Positions 26,058 through 35,128 of a DNA stretch of 55,838 nt are shown one piece after another. This stretch comes from Chlorobiota bacterium. GTDB taxonomy: Bacteria; Bacteroidota; Bacteroidia; Bacteroidales; Marinilabiliaceae. The stretch's first letter is position 1, and each line of letters starts with the position of its first letter. The notes under the pieces were generated by a model. The model ran no database searches and was not told the origin of the DNA. It saw nothing but the letters and a program-made list of their open reading frames with translations. A program made the position numbers and the translations under genes. The stretch lies in the NCBI GenBank assembly GCA_013153405.1, contig JAADEM010000051.1, positions 1-55,838 on the forward strand, written 5' to 3'.

Positions 26058-26966
26058 TTAAGCCCGGGGATGAAACGAAGTGAGGTTTTCAATCAGGTAC
26101 TGAAGGTCCAGATGAGTGTAAATTTCGGTTGTAAGTATTGAACCATGTCCCAGCAGCTCCTGAACTATTCTGGGATCTGCGCCGCGCTCGATAAGATGAG
26201 TGGCAAATGAATGTCTGAATGTATGTGGACTAACATTCTTTTTTATACCGACTTCTTCAACGAGTGTTTTTATTATTTTAAAAATCATTACTCTGGTAAG
26301 TTGTTTTCCTCTTCTGTTCAGGAACAGAAAATCTTCATGTCCAGGAACTATTTTAAGTTCATTACGATAGCCGTACCTGTATTGATTTATGGCATTTATG
26401 GCTTTATCACCTATCATTGCCACCCTTTGTTTATCGCCTTTGCCAATAACTCTGATATGTTTTATTTTTTCATCAAAATATAGTTGTGAAATTTTAAGGT
26501 TTACAAGTTCCGTTACTCTGATACCGGTACCGTATAATGTTTCAATTATAGCTTTGTTTCTGTGTCCTTCCGGTTTAGAAAGATCTATATGTGCAATTAT
26601 TGATTCTATTTCATCAACAGATAAAATATCGGGTAATTTTCGTCCTGTTCTAGGAGTTTCAATTTGTTCTGTAGGGTCTTTCTCCATTCTGTCAGTGCTC
26701 AGGTATAAATAAAAGAATTTTCTTAATGCACTGATTAATCTTGTTTGGGTACTCACGTTGTAGCCTTTTTCACCTAACCAGTTTAATAACTGCTTAATAT
26801 GTTCAAACGTGATTTCTTCTGGTTTTAAATGTGAAAGTCCGTTTTCTTCTAAAAACTCTACAAACTTAGGGAGGTCTGTTTTGTATGCTATAATCGTATT
26901 TTCGGTTAAGTTGCTGTCTGTTAATAGAAAATTATTATACTCTTCCAGTTCCTTACTCCAATTCAT
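26058..26966 (-). CDS. xerD: Tyrosine recombinase XerD
   Basis: Site-specific recombinase resolving chromosome dimers at dif with a XerC partner. 302 residues. An N-terminal SAM-like core-binding domain (1-95) precedes the catalytic domain. All active residues are visible: Arg150 (TGIRVTEL), Lys176 (GKGDKQR), His248 and Arg251 (HTFRHSFATHL), His274 (LGHGSI), and nucleophile Tyr283 (TEIYTH). The sequence is XerD/XerC-like rather than an integron or transposon integrase, and no att-type repeats flank it. XerC versus XerD is assigned by overall pattern. Confidence 0.92.
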   Translation of the reverse strand: MNWSKELEEYNNFLLTDSNLTENTIIAYKTDLPKFVEFLEENGLSHLKPEEITFEHIKQLLNWLGEKGYNVSTQTRLISALRKFFYLYLSTDRMEKDPTEQIETPRTGRKLPDILSVDEIESIIAHIDLSKPEGHRNKAIIETLYGTGIRVTELVNLKISQLYFDEKIKHIRVIGKGDKQRVAMIGDKAINAINQYRYGYRNELKIVPGHEDFLFLNRRGKQLTRVMIFKIIKTLVEEVGIKKNVSPHTFRHSFATHLIERGADPRIVQELLGHGSILTTEIYTHLDLQYLIENLTSFHPRA

Positions 26967-26997
26967 TTTGTCATATTTAAAAATGTGTTTTGTTAAA

Positions 26998-27005
26998 CAA
27001 ATCTA
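26998..27005 (-). promoter_or_regulatory. Promoter -7 element of xerD
   Basis: TAGATTTG on the minus strand (TAnnTTTG), 31 nt upstream of the xerD ATG. Confidence 0.45.
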
Positions 27006-27069
27006 TAATTTTTATGTTAAACAGAATAAGGTTTAGCTAATGAAATAATGAACTTTTTGATTTTCTTTA

Positions 27070-27098
27070 TTGCAAAGTAAAAATGTATGCTAACTTTG
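27070..27098 (+). promoter_or_regulatory. Promoter (-33/-7) of the DUF3298 lipoprotein gene
   Basis: TTG (27070-27072), 18 nt spacer, TAACTTTG (27091-27098): a close match to the Bacteroidota housekeeping promoter, 22 nt upstream of the ATG at 27121. It diverges from the xerD promoter in the same 154-bp gap. Confidence 0.6.
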
Positions 27099-27120
27099 AT
27101 ATTACAAAAAAGTAAAGATT

Positions 27121-27744
27121 ATGAAGCAACTATTAATTGTGTTGTCTGCAATTATTATTACTGCAGGTTGTACCAATGAAAATAAAGGTATTAAAAACAA
27201 AGGAGATAAACGAACAGTTACAGAATCGGGAGTGTGGGGTAGTATGGATGTTTCTTTCCCTGTATATAAAAATAGTTTTATTGATTCTGTTATTAATACT
27301 TTTGTATCTGATCAGATTAAAGAGTTTATGGCTTTGACCGATTATGCTGTTGATGACAGTATGAAGTATGAAATGACCGTAAAATATGAAGAGTATTTTG
27401 CCAGACCTGGTGTTTTATCTGTTGTATTTAATATTTACCAGTTTACAGGTGGAGCGCATGGTAATAATTTTATAGTTTCGTTGGTGTTTGATACCGAAAA
27501 TAATAAAATACTTAAACTTAGTGATTTTGTTAAAGCCGGGGAGTTTACAAAACTGCGAAGCTTTGTCAGGGATAAGCTAAAAGATAATCTTGAGTATGAT
27601 GAGTCGGTAGATGAAGGAACGGCCACTCCAGAAGATTTTTCTGCTTTTGCAGTTACTGATGATAAACTTATATTCTGGTTTTCACCTTATCAGGTTGCAT
27701 CTTATGCCGACGGACTTCAAAGAGTGGAAGTTCCCAGAAATTAA
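27121..27744 (+). CDS. DUF3298/RsiV-type domain lipoprotein
   Basis: A 207-residue lipoprotein, signal peptide ending ITAGC (Cys17). The domain arrangement is that of DUF4163 + DUF3298: SFIDSVINTFVSDQIKEF helix (about 54-71), QFTGGAHGNNF (central Gly/His turn, near 110-120), VFDTENNKILKLSDF, then LIFWFSPYQVASYADG near the end. In Gram-positives this fold is the extracytoplasmic part of the anti-sigma factor RsiV, which binds lysozyme; here it is free-standing, so role and ligand are unknown. Repeat-rich DNA follows for 630 bp. Confidence 0.88.
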   Translation: MKQLLIVLSAIIITAGCTNENKGIKNKGDKRTVTESGVWGSMDVSFPVYKNSFIDSVINTFVSDQIKEFMALTDYAVDDSMKYEMTVKYEEYFARPGVLSVVFNIYQFTGGAHGNNFIVSLVFDTENNKILKLSDFVKAGEFTKLRSFVRDKLKDNLEYDESVDEGTATPEDFSAFAVTDDKLIFWFSPYQVASYADGLQRVEVPRN

Positions 27745-27970
27745 GGGTAATGTAGTCCGGAATAGTTGGTATTTATCTCAGGAATATTCTTCATATTACT
27801 TTAAATCTATACTAAATAGCAATTCATTTGGGATAATACAATAGATTAATAATTGACTCCGGAGTGAGTTATACTTTAATATAGGTAAGCATATGACTAA
27901 AGAAAACCTATTATTCTACAGCAAATAAACAACACATGCCCAACTGCGATTTTTGATGTTTTCATACCAA
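27745..27970. other. Non-coding flank before repeat copy 2
   Basis: 226 bp between the DUF3298 gene and the repeat at 27971. No credible gene, terminator or promoter match was seen; it is AT-rich with scattered short frames. Together with the repeat it forms a 636-bp stretch without genes. Confidence 0.5.
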
Positions 27971-28370
27971 GAGGATGTCTAAAAAGGCGTTATTCCGAGA
28001 ATCCACCCTAAATTTTGGGGCATAATGAGTAAATGACAGAATATTCACGTCACTTCAATGAGCGTTAGCGAAGAAGCCTGCCTGGAATATCCATTCAGAC
28101 AGGCAGTCTTCCTTTTGCCGGGGATTGCTTCACCCCATAAAATGGGGTTCGCAATGACGCACAAGTCTCGTTGATAATCAAAGTTTTAAGCAATTCCGTC
28201 ATTGGTAACGAAGTTAAGCATGCCTGCGCCGAAGCTTCGGCAGGCATGGGGTCTCAAAATTTACAAGTGTAGAAAATCCGGAGATTGCCTGTTCGGTTGC
28301 GCTGGTCAGGCGGACTTCGTCGTTTCTCTTCGCAATGACGTTAAGGTTTTACTTTTTGGACATCATCCTC
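27971..28370. repeat. Composite dispersed element with terminal inverted repeats (copy 2)
   Basis: The left end GAGGATGTCTAAAAAG (27971-27986) and right end ACTTTTTGGACAT (28351-28363) with CCTC at 28367-28370 form terminal inverted repeats. They match the reversed ends of copy 1 (1-123), including CGTTATTCCGA next to the left end. Inside are two strong hairpins, 28073-28084/28100-28111 and the near-perfect palindrome at 28219-28248, and two ATTGC...CGCAATGACG modules (28123-28158 and 28285-28340). It is non-coding, and looks like one element that has gained other short repeats. Confidence 0.7.
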
Positions 28371-28380
28371 ATAGTTTGTG

Positions 28381-29139
28381 TTAAATTACTTCTATTGTAG
28401 AAACGTTTATCCAGCCTCTGTTACCGTCGCTTATTTCTATTTGTCTCCACTCGCCAACTTTATCAAGTATTTTAACTTTTGTTCCTTCGTGTAGGACAAA
28501 AAGTTCAGTACCTCCCGAGTCGGGTGAACTTTTAACATTTACCGTAGGGGCAAAAATAATTGCATAGTTACGGTTTACCAGTTTTTGTTTTTGCAAATGT
28601 GCAAAAGAGAAACTAACAATAAAAAGGAACAGGAATAATATGCCCGAGAAGAAACCTGCTTTTTTCAGGGCAGGAGTCCTGCTGAAATAAAACAGAAAAA
28701 GCATTCCTATCAGACCGAGAAAGAATCCGATAGACATATAAGCCCATGTATCGGAATCTGCCTTATTACGTAATGCTCTGATCCATGTTTTGAGGAAAAA
28801 CTCGCCAACCTTGTCAATTTTATCAATAGTCTGGCTGCGTGCCAGTTCCAGATTATATTCTATATCCTTGTCCTGAGGAGCTAACAATTTTGCCCTTTCG
28901 TAATTTAAAATAGCCTGTGGCAGCAAGCCACTTTTATAATATGCATTACCAAGGTTATAGTATAACTCAGGGCTTTCCACTCCTGTTTTCAGAATGTCTT
29001 CATAAGCCTGGGCTGCCTCTTCATATTTTCCGTCGGTATAAAGCTGGTTTGCCTTGATAAATCTTTGGTCTTCCTGTGCATATAAAGGCATCAGGAAAAG
29101 ATATAATAGTGCCGGAAGAATTAATATAGTCCTTCTCAT
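28381..29139 (-). CDS. batE: BatE: TPR and SH3-domain membrane protein
   Basis: A 252-residue protein. Signal peptide 1-21 (ending LYAQ). Two to three TPR helices occupy 25-110 (ANQLYTDGKYEEAAQAYEDI and ELYYNLGNAYYKSGLLPQAI are textbook). Two transmembrane helices lie near 130-150 and 160-180, and a bacterial SH3 domain fills 195-252 (INVSTIEVI end). It is the last gene of the bat operon, and its ATG overlaps the batD stop (TAATG). The Bat proteins are tied to oxygen tolerance and envelope stress in Bacteroides; mechanism not settled. Confidence 0.92.
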   Translation of the reverse strand: MRRTILILPALLYLFLMPLYAQEDQRFIKANQLYTDGKYEEAAQAYEDILKTGVESPELYYNLGNAYYKSGLLPQAILNYERAKLLAPQDKDIEYNLELARSQTIDKIDKVGEFFLKTWIRALRNKADSDTWAYMSIGFFLGLIGMLFLFYFSRTPALKKAGFFSGILFLFLFIVSFSFAHLQKQKLVNRNYAIIFAPTVNVKSSPDSGGTELFVLHEGTKVKILDKVGEWRQIEISDGNRGWINVSTIEVI

Positions 29140-30953
29140 TATTTTTTCTTTATTTGGTTTTCAATTTTGCTGATAGTTTCGAGTGTTTGATTGTAAATTC
29201 TGTCCATTTCACCGCTTTCGGCAGCTGGAGCATATCTTGCGAATTCACAATCATCGAGAATGTTTATGAACGAATCAATAACTTCTCCGCTTACTCCTGA
29301 TTCTTCAAGTATACTTCGGATATTATCTCTGTTAAGTTCACTTACAGGTATACTGAGTTTATCGCTGATGTATCCCCAGAGAGCTTTAAGCACTTCTTCG
29401 TAGAACTGTTCTTTTTCACCTGCTTTCAGGTATTTTGCCGATTGCTTTAATCGCTTGCGCGCCATTTTATTGGCTTTCTTTGTTTTCAGCAACTGAATAT
29501 CAGACCTCTCTTTCAGCTTTTTCCTGTTTATTATGTATACAAGAATGAAAACGAGAAGAGGAATAATAAGAGATGCGTAATATGTCAGAGAACCGAACAG
29601 GAATGTGCCGGCAGGTTTTAGTTTTGTAGGACCGGTTTTTATGAAACGTATGTCTTTTCCCAGAAACTTAACCCGTTCTCTGTTGTTAGCCGAAACCACG
29701 GAAGACATTTGTTCATCACCTTCGCCTTTTTCCACTTCAATGGTAATCGGTCCTGATGAAATGGTTTTATATTTTCCGGCCGAAGGATCAAAGTAAGAGA
29801 ATTTAATAGAAGGAATAACATATGTTCCTGCATGACGCGGAATGACAAGGTATTCAAAGGTTTTTGTTCCCTTCATCCCCTGCATTGTGTTAGTGAAATT
29901 ATTTGACACAGTGGGGTCAAACTGATCAAAGTCGGCAGGGAATTTTATTTTAGGAGCAGTTATGAGTTTATGATTTCCTGTTCCGCTGATTATTACTTTT
30001 AAGGTTATACTTTCATTGGTTTTCACTTTGGTTTTTGAAGTGGTAACTTTCATCGACAGGTTACCAACACCACCGGTGTAACCTTCGGGCGGAATTCCTC
30101 TGTGCGGTTTTACCGTAATTGTTATGGGTTTGGTTTTCACCCTTTGTTTTACATATCTGTAGTTCGATTCAAAAAAATCATCGAAAATACTGTGGGTACG
30201 ACGTGCCACCCGTTTTTTTACGGTAAACTCCATTTCGGTGGGGCCAATGGTTATTTTTCCTGTTTTTTGAGGGAAAAGAAGTTTTCTCTCATATATTCCC
30301 ACATTGTATGTTTTCCCGTTGATGTTTTTCATCGACCAGGAAATGTTATCCATTTTCAGATCCTGAATAAGAAACTCACTTAGTTTAGGATCCTTTTTAT
30401 CAGTAATAGCATCAAGGTTTACACTTGTGTATATTCTTGTTGTTAGCACAAGAGGTTCTCCTTTGTATACACTTTTTTTCGATACTGTATTTGTAATAAA
30501 CAGATCCTCAGATGACAGATTTCCTGATGCTGCATCGGGAGTTGCCTGAGCAGAAGACGGTCGCTGTGTATTATCTTTTATTACCTCAATCGTAAGGGAA
30601 TTAGACTCTACTCTTTTGCCATCTACCTCAATAGAGGCCGGTGGAATGGTAAAAGTTCCCGGTTTTATGGCTTTAAGAATATATGTGTAAGTATAGCTTG
30701 TTTCACGCGACACTTTACCATTTACAATAGTTGTGCTGTACTGGCGTGAGATGCTTGGTCCCATAAGGATGGTAAAAGCATCCATTCTGGGCAAGCGTAT
30801 ATCAGTAGCTTCAGTATTTATGGTATATGCCAGTTGAAACTTATCATTTAAAACAACGGTTTGCGGAGCTCTGCCTTTAAATGTTGTTTGCTGGGCAAAT
30901 GCCAGCAAGGGCAGAAACAAAAGCATTGTTACCGTAGCTGTTTTGCGTATCAT
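29139..30953 (-). CDS. batD: BatD: periplasmic/membrane aerotolerance protein
   Basis: A 604-residue BatD (oxygen-tolerance family). The start MIRKTATVTMLLF is preferred over an ATG eight codons upstream because it begins the signal peptide (1-21, ending AFAQ). Beta-sandwich domains follow: GRAPQTVVLNDKFQLAY, the TYTYILKAIKPGTF repeat-like segment, then FLIQDLKMDNI and a C-terminal one with NHKLITAPKIKFP. One transmembrane helix lies near 445-465 (FLFGSLTYYASLIIPLLVF), followed by a helical cytoplasmic tail. Between batC and batE in the usual order. Confidence 0.93.
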   Translation of the reverse strand: MIRKTATVTMLLFLPLLAFAQQTTFKGRAPQTVVLNDKFQLAYTINTEATDIRLPRMDAFTILMGPSISRQYSTTIVNGKVSRETSYTYTYILKAIKPGTFTIPPASIEVDGKRVESNSLTIEVIKDNTQRPSSAQATPDAASGNLSSEDLFITNTVSKKSVYKGEPLVLTTRIYTSVNLDAITDKKDPKLSEFLIQDLKMDNISWSMKNINGKTYNVGIYERKLLFPQKTGKITIGPTEMEFTVKKRVARRTHSIFDDFFESNYRYVKQRVKTKPITITVKPHRGIPPEGYTGGVGNLSMKVTTSKTKVKTNESITLKVIISGTGNHKLITAPKIKFPADFDQFDPTVSNNFTNTMQGMKGTKTFEYLVIPRHAGTYVIPSIKFSYFDPSAGKYKTISSGPITIEVEKGEGDEQMSSVVSANNRERVKFLGKDIRFIKTGPTKLKPAGTFLFGSLTYYASLIIPLLVFILVYIINRKKLKERSDIQLLKTKKANKMARKRLKQSAKYLKAGEKEQFYEEVLKALWGYISDKLSIPVSELNRDNIRSILEESGVSGEVIDSFINILDDCEFARYAPAAESGEMDRIYNQTLETISKIENQIKKK

Positions 30954-31105
30954 TTTATTTAAATCAGTTTTAGTCATCTACATTCACTTTTGAATTTTAA
31001 CACCTTCCTGGCGTTTTTCCTTATTTATCTTAATACATAATATGTCGTCGTGACACTTTTGCATATTTACCATATGCACCTGTTTATCGGTTTCAAAAAG
31101 CGTGC

Positions 31106-31879
31106 CTACCAGTTTTTGCCCGATTTAGTTCTTTTGGCTTTTTTGGCTTTTCTCAGTTTTTTCTGCAACTCGTTTTCATCCTGTTGTATTGCATTCAGCA
31201 ATCTTTGAGCATCCTGTTGTGACATCTGATCTTCAGGTTTTTGCTGTTGCTGCTGTTGTTGTTTTTGTTGTTGTTGCTTTTGCTGATCATTCTGCTTGTT
31301 CTGTTGTTGCTGCTGTTTTTGTTTATCTTTATTCTGATCCTGCTTGTTTTGCTGGTTCTGCTGTTGTTGCTTATCTTTATTCTGTTTGTTTTTATCTTTA
31401 TTTTTGTCTTTGTCTTTGTCTTTATCCTGATTTTTTTTCTGGTTTTTTTGTTGTTGAAGCATTTTCATTGCAGCTATAAGGTTATACCGTGTTTCATTGT
31501 CTTCAGGGTTTATCCTTAATGCATTTTTATATGCCTCAATACTCTTTTCATATTTTTTCAGGGCAAAATAGCTGTTCCCCAGGTTATGATATACCTTGGC
31601 CAGTTCTTTGTTATTTTTGTCGGTTGTTTTTGCCAGAATCTCGAATTGCTCTGCCGCTTTGTCATACTTTTCCTGTTTGAACAAAGCATCACCGATGTTA
31701 TATTTTGCTTCAAACGAATCCTTATTTTTGTCAAGAGCTTTTCTGTAATTAATCTCTGCATCGAGGTAGGAGCTGTCACTGAAAGCTTTATTTCCTTCGC
31801 GGATAAATTTGCGCTCTTCCTGTGCAGAAATGTTCACAGATATAATTACTGATATTATTAAAAATATATAGCGTTTCAT
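31106..31879 (-). CDS. batC: BatC: TPR protein with long Gln/Lys-rich segment
   Basis: 257 residues from MKRYIFLIISV; the 23-residue upstream extension is rejected because it overlaps batB and masks the signal peptide (1-19). Three TPR units lie at 24-135 (NKAFSDSSYLDAEINYRKAL and LGNSYFALKKYEKSIEAYKNA). Residues 142-213 are almost only Gln, Lys, Asn and Asp, in runs up to seven Gln, encoded by slippage-prone DNA at 31241-31456. A basic C-terminus (KKLRKAKKAKR) ends the protein. The tract is longer than needed for a linker and may vary in length between strains. Confidence 0.9.
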   Translation of the reverse strand: MKRYIFLIISVIISVNISAQEERKFIREGNKAFSDSSYLDAEINYRKALDKNKDSFEAKYNIGDALFKQEKYDKAAEQFEILAKTTDKNNKELAKVYHNLGNSYFALKKYEKSIEAYKNALRINPEDNETRYNLIAAMKMLQQQKNQKKNQDKDKDKDKNKDKNKQNKDKQQQQNQQNKQDQNKDKQKQQQQQNKQNDQQKQQQQKQQQQQQQKPEDQMSQQDAQRLLNAIQQDENELQKKLRKAKKAKRTKSGKNW

Positions 31880-31907
31880 TTCTTTTGCGTTTAGTTTCTT
31901 CACTTTC

Positions 31908-32963
31908 CTATTGTTGTTCATTAGTAGTATCAACCTCAAAAAGATCAATATCTTTCAGATACCGGTTTTTACGTTCCAATATGAAAAATTCTATTAGCAG
32001 AAGCAACAATGCCAATCCTGCAAAGTATTGAAACTGCTCATCGTAATCGGTATACACCTTGGCATCAATCTCTTTCTTTTCAAGTTGTGAGAGTTCGTCG
32101 AGCAGATTGTTTATTCCCTTACGGATGTTATTGGCAGGAATATAGGCTCCGTTTCCGGCGATTGCTATTTCCTTTAGGGTTTTTTCATCAAGTTTTGATA
32201 TAATAACATTTCCCTGGCGATCTTTCATAAACTGATTTGGTTTTCCTCCTTTTACAGGTATCGGTGCACCTTTGGGTAATCCCATTCCCACTGTGTAAAC
32301 TCTGATTCCTTTTTCGGCTGCTTTTCTGGCTGCCTCAACAGGGTTGTCTTCATGATTCTCACCATCGGTAATGACAATTATTGCCCTGTTTATATCCTTC
32401 TGTTTGCTGAATGATTTTACTGCAAGATTAATTGCAGCACCAATAGCAGTTCCCTGGGTGGGCACAATGTCTGTATCTATCGACTGAAGGAACATTTTAG
32501 CCGATGGGTAGTCGGTGGTAATGGGCAGTTGTGTATAAGCTTCGCCTGCAAATACAATGATGCCTATTCTGTCGTTCACGAGCTTGTCTACTAATTGTGC
32601 TATTGCACGTTTTGCCCTTTCAAGCCGGCTTGGTTCAATATCGGTGGCATTCATACTGTTTGAGACGTCAAGGGCAATCATTATTTCTATTCCTTTTCGT
32701 TTTACAGTTTCCAGTTTTGTGCCGAACTGTGGTCCTGCCATTGTGATTATTAAAGTAAGAAAAGCAAACAGCAAAATATAGAATTTTACTGTAGGCCTTA
32801 CAAACGAAGCCTCCGGCATCAGAGAGGAAATAACCTCAAGGTTTCCGAATTTCTCCAGCGCTTTTTTTCTGCGTTTGGCAATTATCAGATGAATAAATGC
32901 CAGAACCGGAATTATTGCCAGAGCATATAAATAATTTGGATGTTCAAACCTGAATATGTCCAT
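31908..32963 (-). CDS. batB: BatB: membrane von Willebrand factor A protein
   Basis: A 351-residue protein with two N-terminal transmembrane helices (8-28 and 55-76), a vWA domain (88-285) and a final helix (about 310-332). The MIDAS metal site is complete: DVSNS (Asp-x-Ser-x-Ser, near 97-101), a conserved Thr in ITTDYPSA, and ITDGEN. BatA and BatB are homologous partners believed to form a complex with MoxR ATPase. 44 nt separate it from batA. Confidence 0.94.
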   Translation of the reverse strand: MDIFRFEHPNYLYALAIIPVLAFIHLIIAKRRKKALEKFGNLEVISSLMPEASFVRPTVKFYILLFAFLTLIITMAGPQFGTKLETVKRKGIEIMIALDVSNSMNATDIEPSRLERAKRAIAQLVDKLVNDRIGIIVFAGEAYTQLPITTDYPSAKMFLQSIDTDIVPTQGTAIGAAINLAVKSFSKQKDINRAIIVITDGENHEDNPVEAARKAAEKGIRVYTVGMGLPKGAPIPVKGGKPNQFMKDRQGNVIISKLDEKTLKEIAIAGNGAYIPANNIRKGINNLLDELSQLEKKEIDAKVYTDYDEQFQYFAGLALLLLLIEFFILERKNRYLKDIDLFEVDTTNEQQ

Positions 32964-33008
32964 TTTTTTCTTTGCTTAATGGTTCAATAAAAGTTTATGT
33001 ATCTGTTT

Positions 33009-34001
33009 TTACGGCAGATTTCTCAAAACCGTATTTTTCAGTAATATTTCAAGCAGAAGCAACAGCCCTGCCATTACGGCAAATAACAGATACTCTTCTT
33101 TGCGTTTTGTGTACTCTTTTACCTCTATCTTTGTTTTTTCCATCTTGTCAATTTCGTCATAGATGGCTTTTAATTTGTTTTTGTCTGTGGCCCTGAAGTA
33201 TTTACCTCCGGTAAGGTCGGCAATGTTTCTCAGAAGATTTTCATCTATTTTTACCTCCATTTGCTGATACTGTTTGCCAAAAACGGTCTGAACGGGGTAG
33301 GGGGCCATTCCCATGGTTCCCACACCGATTGTGTAAACCCGAACGCCGAATGTTTTTGCTATTTCGGCAGCTGTCATTGGTGCTATTTCACCACGGTTAT
33401 TCATACCGTCGGTAAGAAGTATTATTACTTTACTTTTGGCTTTACTGTCTTTAATACGGGCAACCGCAGTAGCCAGTCCCATGCCAATGGCAGTACCATC
33501 TTCGAGCATGTTTACATGAATATCCTTAAACAGGTTGATAAGGACCTTATGATCAGTTGTAAGAGGACATTGGGTGAAACTTTCGGCAGCAAATATCACA
33601 AGGCCTATTTTGTCGTTTGGACGGCCTTTTACAAATTGAATTGCAACTTCTTTTGCTGCTTCAAGTCTGTTTGGTTTAAAATCCTCGGCAAGCATACTCG
33701 AAGATATATCAAGTGCCATAACTATATCAATACCTTCGGTTGATACATTGCGTATACTGTTAGTGGACTGCGGACGAGCCAGTACAATTATTAAAAGTGA
33801 TATAACCAGCATCCGTAAAGCAAATATCAGGTGACGCAGATAAATCTTTTTTGATACGGGTGCTTTTCCGAACCCTCTAAGAGTTGATATCTGCAACGAT
33901 GCCTGCATGTCTTTCTGCTTCCATATGTACCACGCAATAAAGAGTGGTATAAGGATAAACAGGAACAAAAATTGCGGATGCAAAAATGTTAAATGACCCA
34001 T
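33009..34001 (-). CDS. batA: BatA: membrane von Willebrand factor A protein
   Basis: A 330-residue protein. Helices lie near 10-27 and 57-75, then a vWA domain with DISSS (near 94-98), the LTTDHKV threonine, and LTDGMNNRGEI (about 190-200), and a last helix near 305-325. The vWA sequence is distinct from the downstream BatB. 62 nt separates it from the preceding membrane-protein gene. Probably the structural partner of BatB in the cytoplasmic membrane, with the vWA domain periplasmic. Confidence 0.94.
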   Translation of the reverse strand: MGHLTFLHPQFLFLFILIPLFIAWYIWKQKDMQASLQISTLRGFGKAPVSKKIYLRHLIFALRMLVISLLIIVLARPQSTNSIRNVSTEGIDIVMALDISSSMLAEDFKPNRLEAAKEVAIQFVKGRPNDKIGLVIFAAESFTQCPLTTDHKVLINLFKDIHVNMLEDGTAIGMGLATAVARIKDSKAKSKVIILLTDGMNNRGEIAPMTAAEIAKTFGVRVYTIGVGTMGMAPYPVQTVFGKQYQQMEVKIDENLLRNIADLTGGKYFRATDKNKLKAIYDEIDKMEKTKIEVKEYTKRKEEYLLFAVMAGLLLLLEILLKNTVLRNLP

Positions 34002-34063
34002 TTTAATTCGTTTTTATCGGTTCTCCTTATTTTTCTTATTTCTTCTGAAAGGATAAGGAGGGA

Positions 34064-35128
34064 TTAATCATTCGTTTTGTTATCTTCTTTTTTTTCAGCT
34101 GATTCGGTTTTACCGGAGACTTTTTCCTCCTTTTTCTCCAGTTCCTTCTGTTGGTCTTCGAGCGATTTAATCATCTCTTTCTTTGTCTGGTTTACAAAGA
34201 ACAGAGCGTTAATCATGCTTAGCTCATTTTCGTCAGGCAGCGGTTTGAATTTGGCAAACTTAACCAGGTCGGCGAGTTCGAGAATTTGCTGAAGCTTATC
34301 AAGTACTTCTCTGTCGTTCAGATCAACCTTTTTCATAGCTTCAAGTGTTTCTTCGGTTGTCTGCTCCAGAGCATTAACACCAAATCTGTCTTCAATGTAC
34401 TGACGTATGGTGTCGGTTAGTTCCGAGTGGTATTTTTTCACCTTATCATGCTGCCACAGTTTTTCCTCTTTTATACGGTTAAGGTTTCGCAGGGCAGTAA
34501 CATGTGGCGGTTCTTTAGGTTTTTGTTTTTTTGTACCGCCTTCCTGTTGCTTATTCTTTCTGTAACGGTATATCAGGTAAATAATTAAGCCAACTAATGC
34601 CAATCCACCGAAAATCCATGGCAGATACGGAATAAGTTCTGCCAGAATAAATGGAGTATCAAGTGGTTTTTTAATATCGGCGATACCTTTTTTCGGATCA
34701 ACATTCTGAAACGGATTGACTACCTGCAGGGCCATAGGTTCAGTTTTGTATATTTTCTTCACCTGATCCTCGGCAAGTTCAAATACCATGGGAGGAATAT
34801 ACTGCAATCCGCTGTCAAAACTTGTTATCCTGTATTTTTTTGTTAATGTCAGCCGGTTATTTTCCAGAAATGTGGTATCAACCGGTGTTTGTGAAACTAT
34901 TTCAATCGATTTGGTGATGGTATCGGTATATTCCGGAAACTTTACGAAAACATCTTTAGGCTGATTAAGTTCCAGTGTCAGATTCATTTGTCCTCCGATG
35001 TACATCAGACTTGAGTCCAGCCTGGCATTTACCGAAACCATTTGAGCATTAACAGCTGCAGGCAATATTGAAAATACTGCCATAGCTGTCAGGAGTATAA
35101 TTTTATGTCTTTTTCTGATCTTTTGCAT
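34064..35128 (-). CDS. Bat-operon membrane protein with periplasmic beta domain
   Basis: A 354-residue protein; signal peptide 1-28 (ending VNAQ), a beta-rich periplasmic part (30-160), and one transmembrane helix near 172-192 (IFGGLALVGLIIYLIYRY). A cytoplasmic helical region (215-320) has TDTIRQYIEDRFGVNALEQT, a pattern seen in the BatD tail and DUF4381-type proteins. A Glu/Lys-rich end (325-354) follows. Its ATG overlaps the DUF58 stop (TGATG). It may be a BatD-like subunit dedicated to the DUF58 partner. Confidence 0.85.
   Translation of the reverse strand: MQKIRKRHKIILLTAMAVFSILPAAVNAQMVSVNARLDSSLMYIGGQMNLTLELNQPKDVFVKFPEYTDTITKSIEIVSQTPVDTTFLENNRLTLTKKYRITSFDSGLQYIPPMVFELAEDQVKKIYKTEPMALQVVNPFQNVDPKKGIADIKKPLDTPFILAELIPYLPWIFGGLALVGLIIYLIYRYRKNKQQEGGTKKQKPKEPPHVTALRNLNRIKEEKLWQHDKVKKYHSELTDTIRQYIEDRFGVNALEQTTEETLEAMKKVDLNDREVLDKLQQILELADLVKFAKFKPLPDENELSMINALFFVNQTKKEMIKSLEDQQKELEKKEEKVSGKTESAEKKEDNKTND

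Noticed and set aside
26058-26966. Tyrosine recombinase as integrase of a mobile island
   Set aside because: Sequence has XerC/XerD housekeeping character; there is no adjacent tRNA, att repeat or cargo genes, and the flanks are core metabolism.
28202-28384. 60-residue plus-strand frame inside repeat copy 2
   Set aside because: It is made of palindromic repeat sequence and has no similarity or start signal.
31189-31519. Long leucine/valine-rich plus-strand reading frames opposite batC
   Set aside because: They are the complement of the Gln/Lys-rich repeat of BatC, where stop codons are absent by composition. The minus-strand frame has signal peptide, TPR and operon context.
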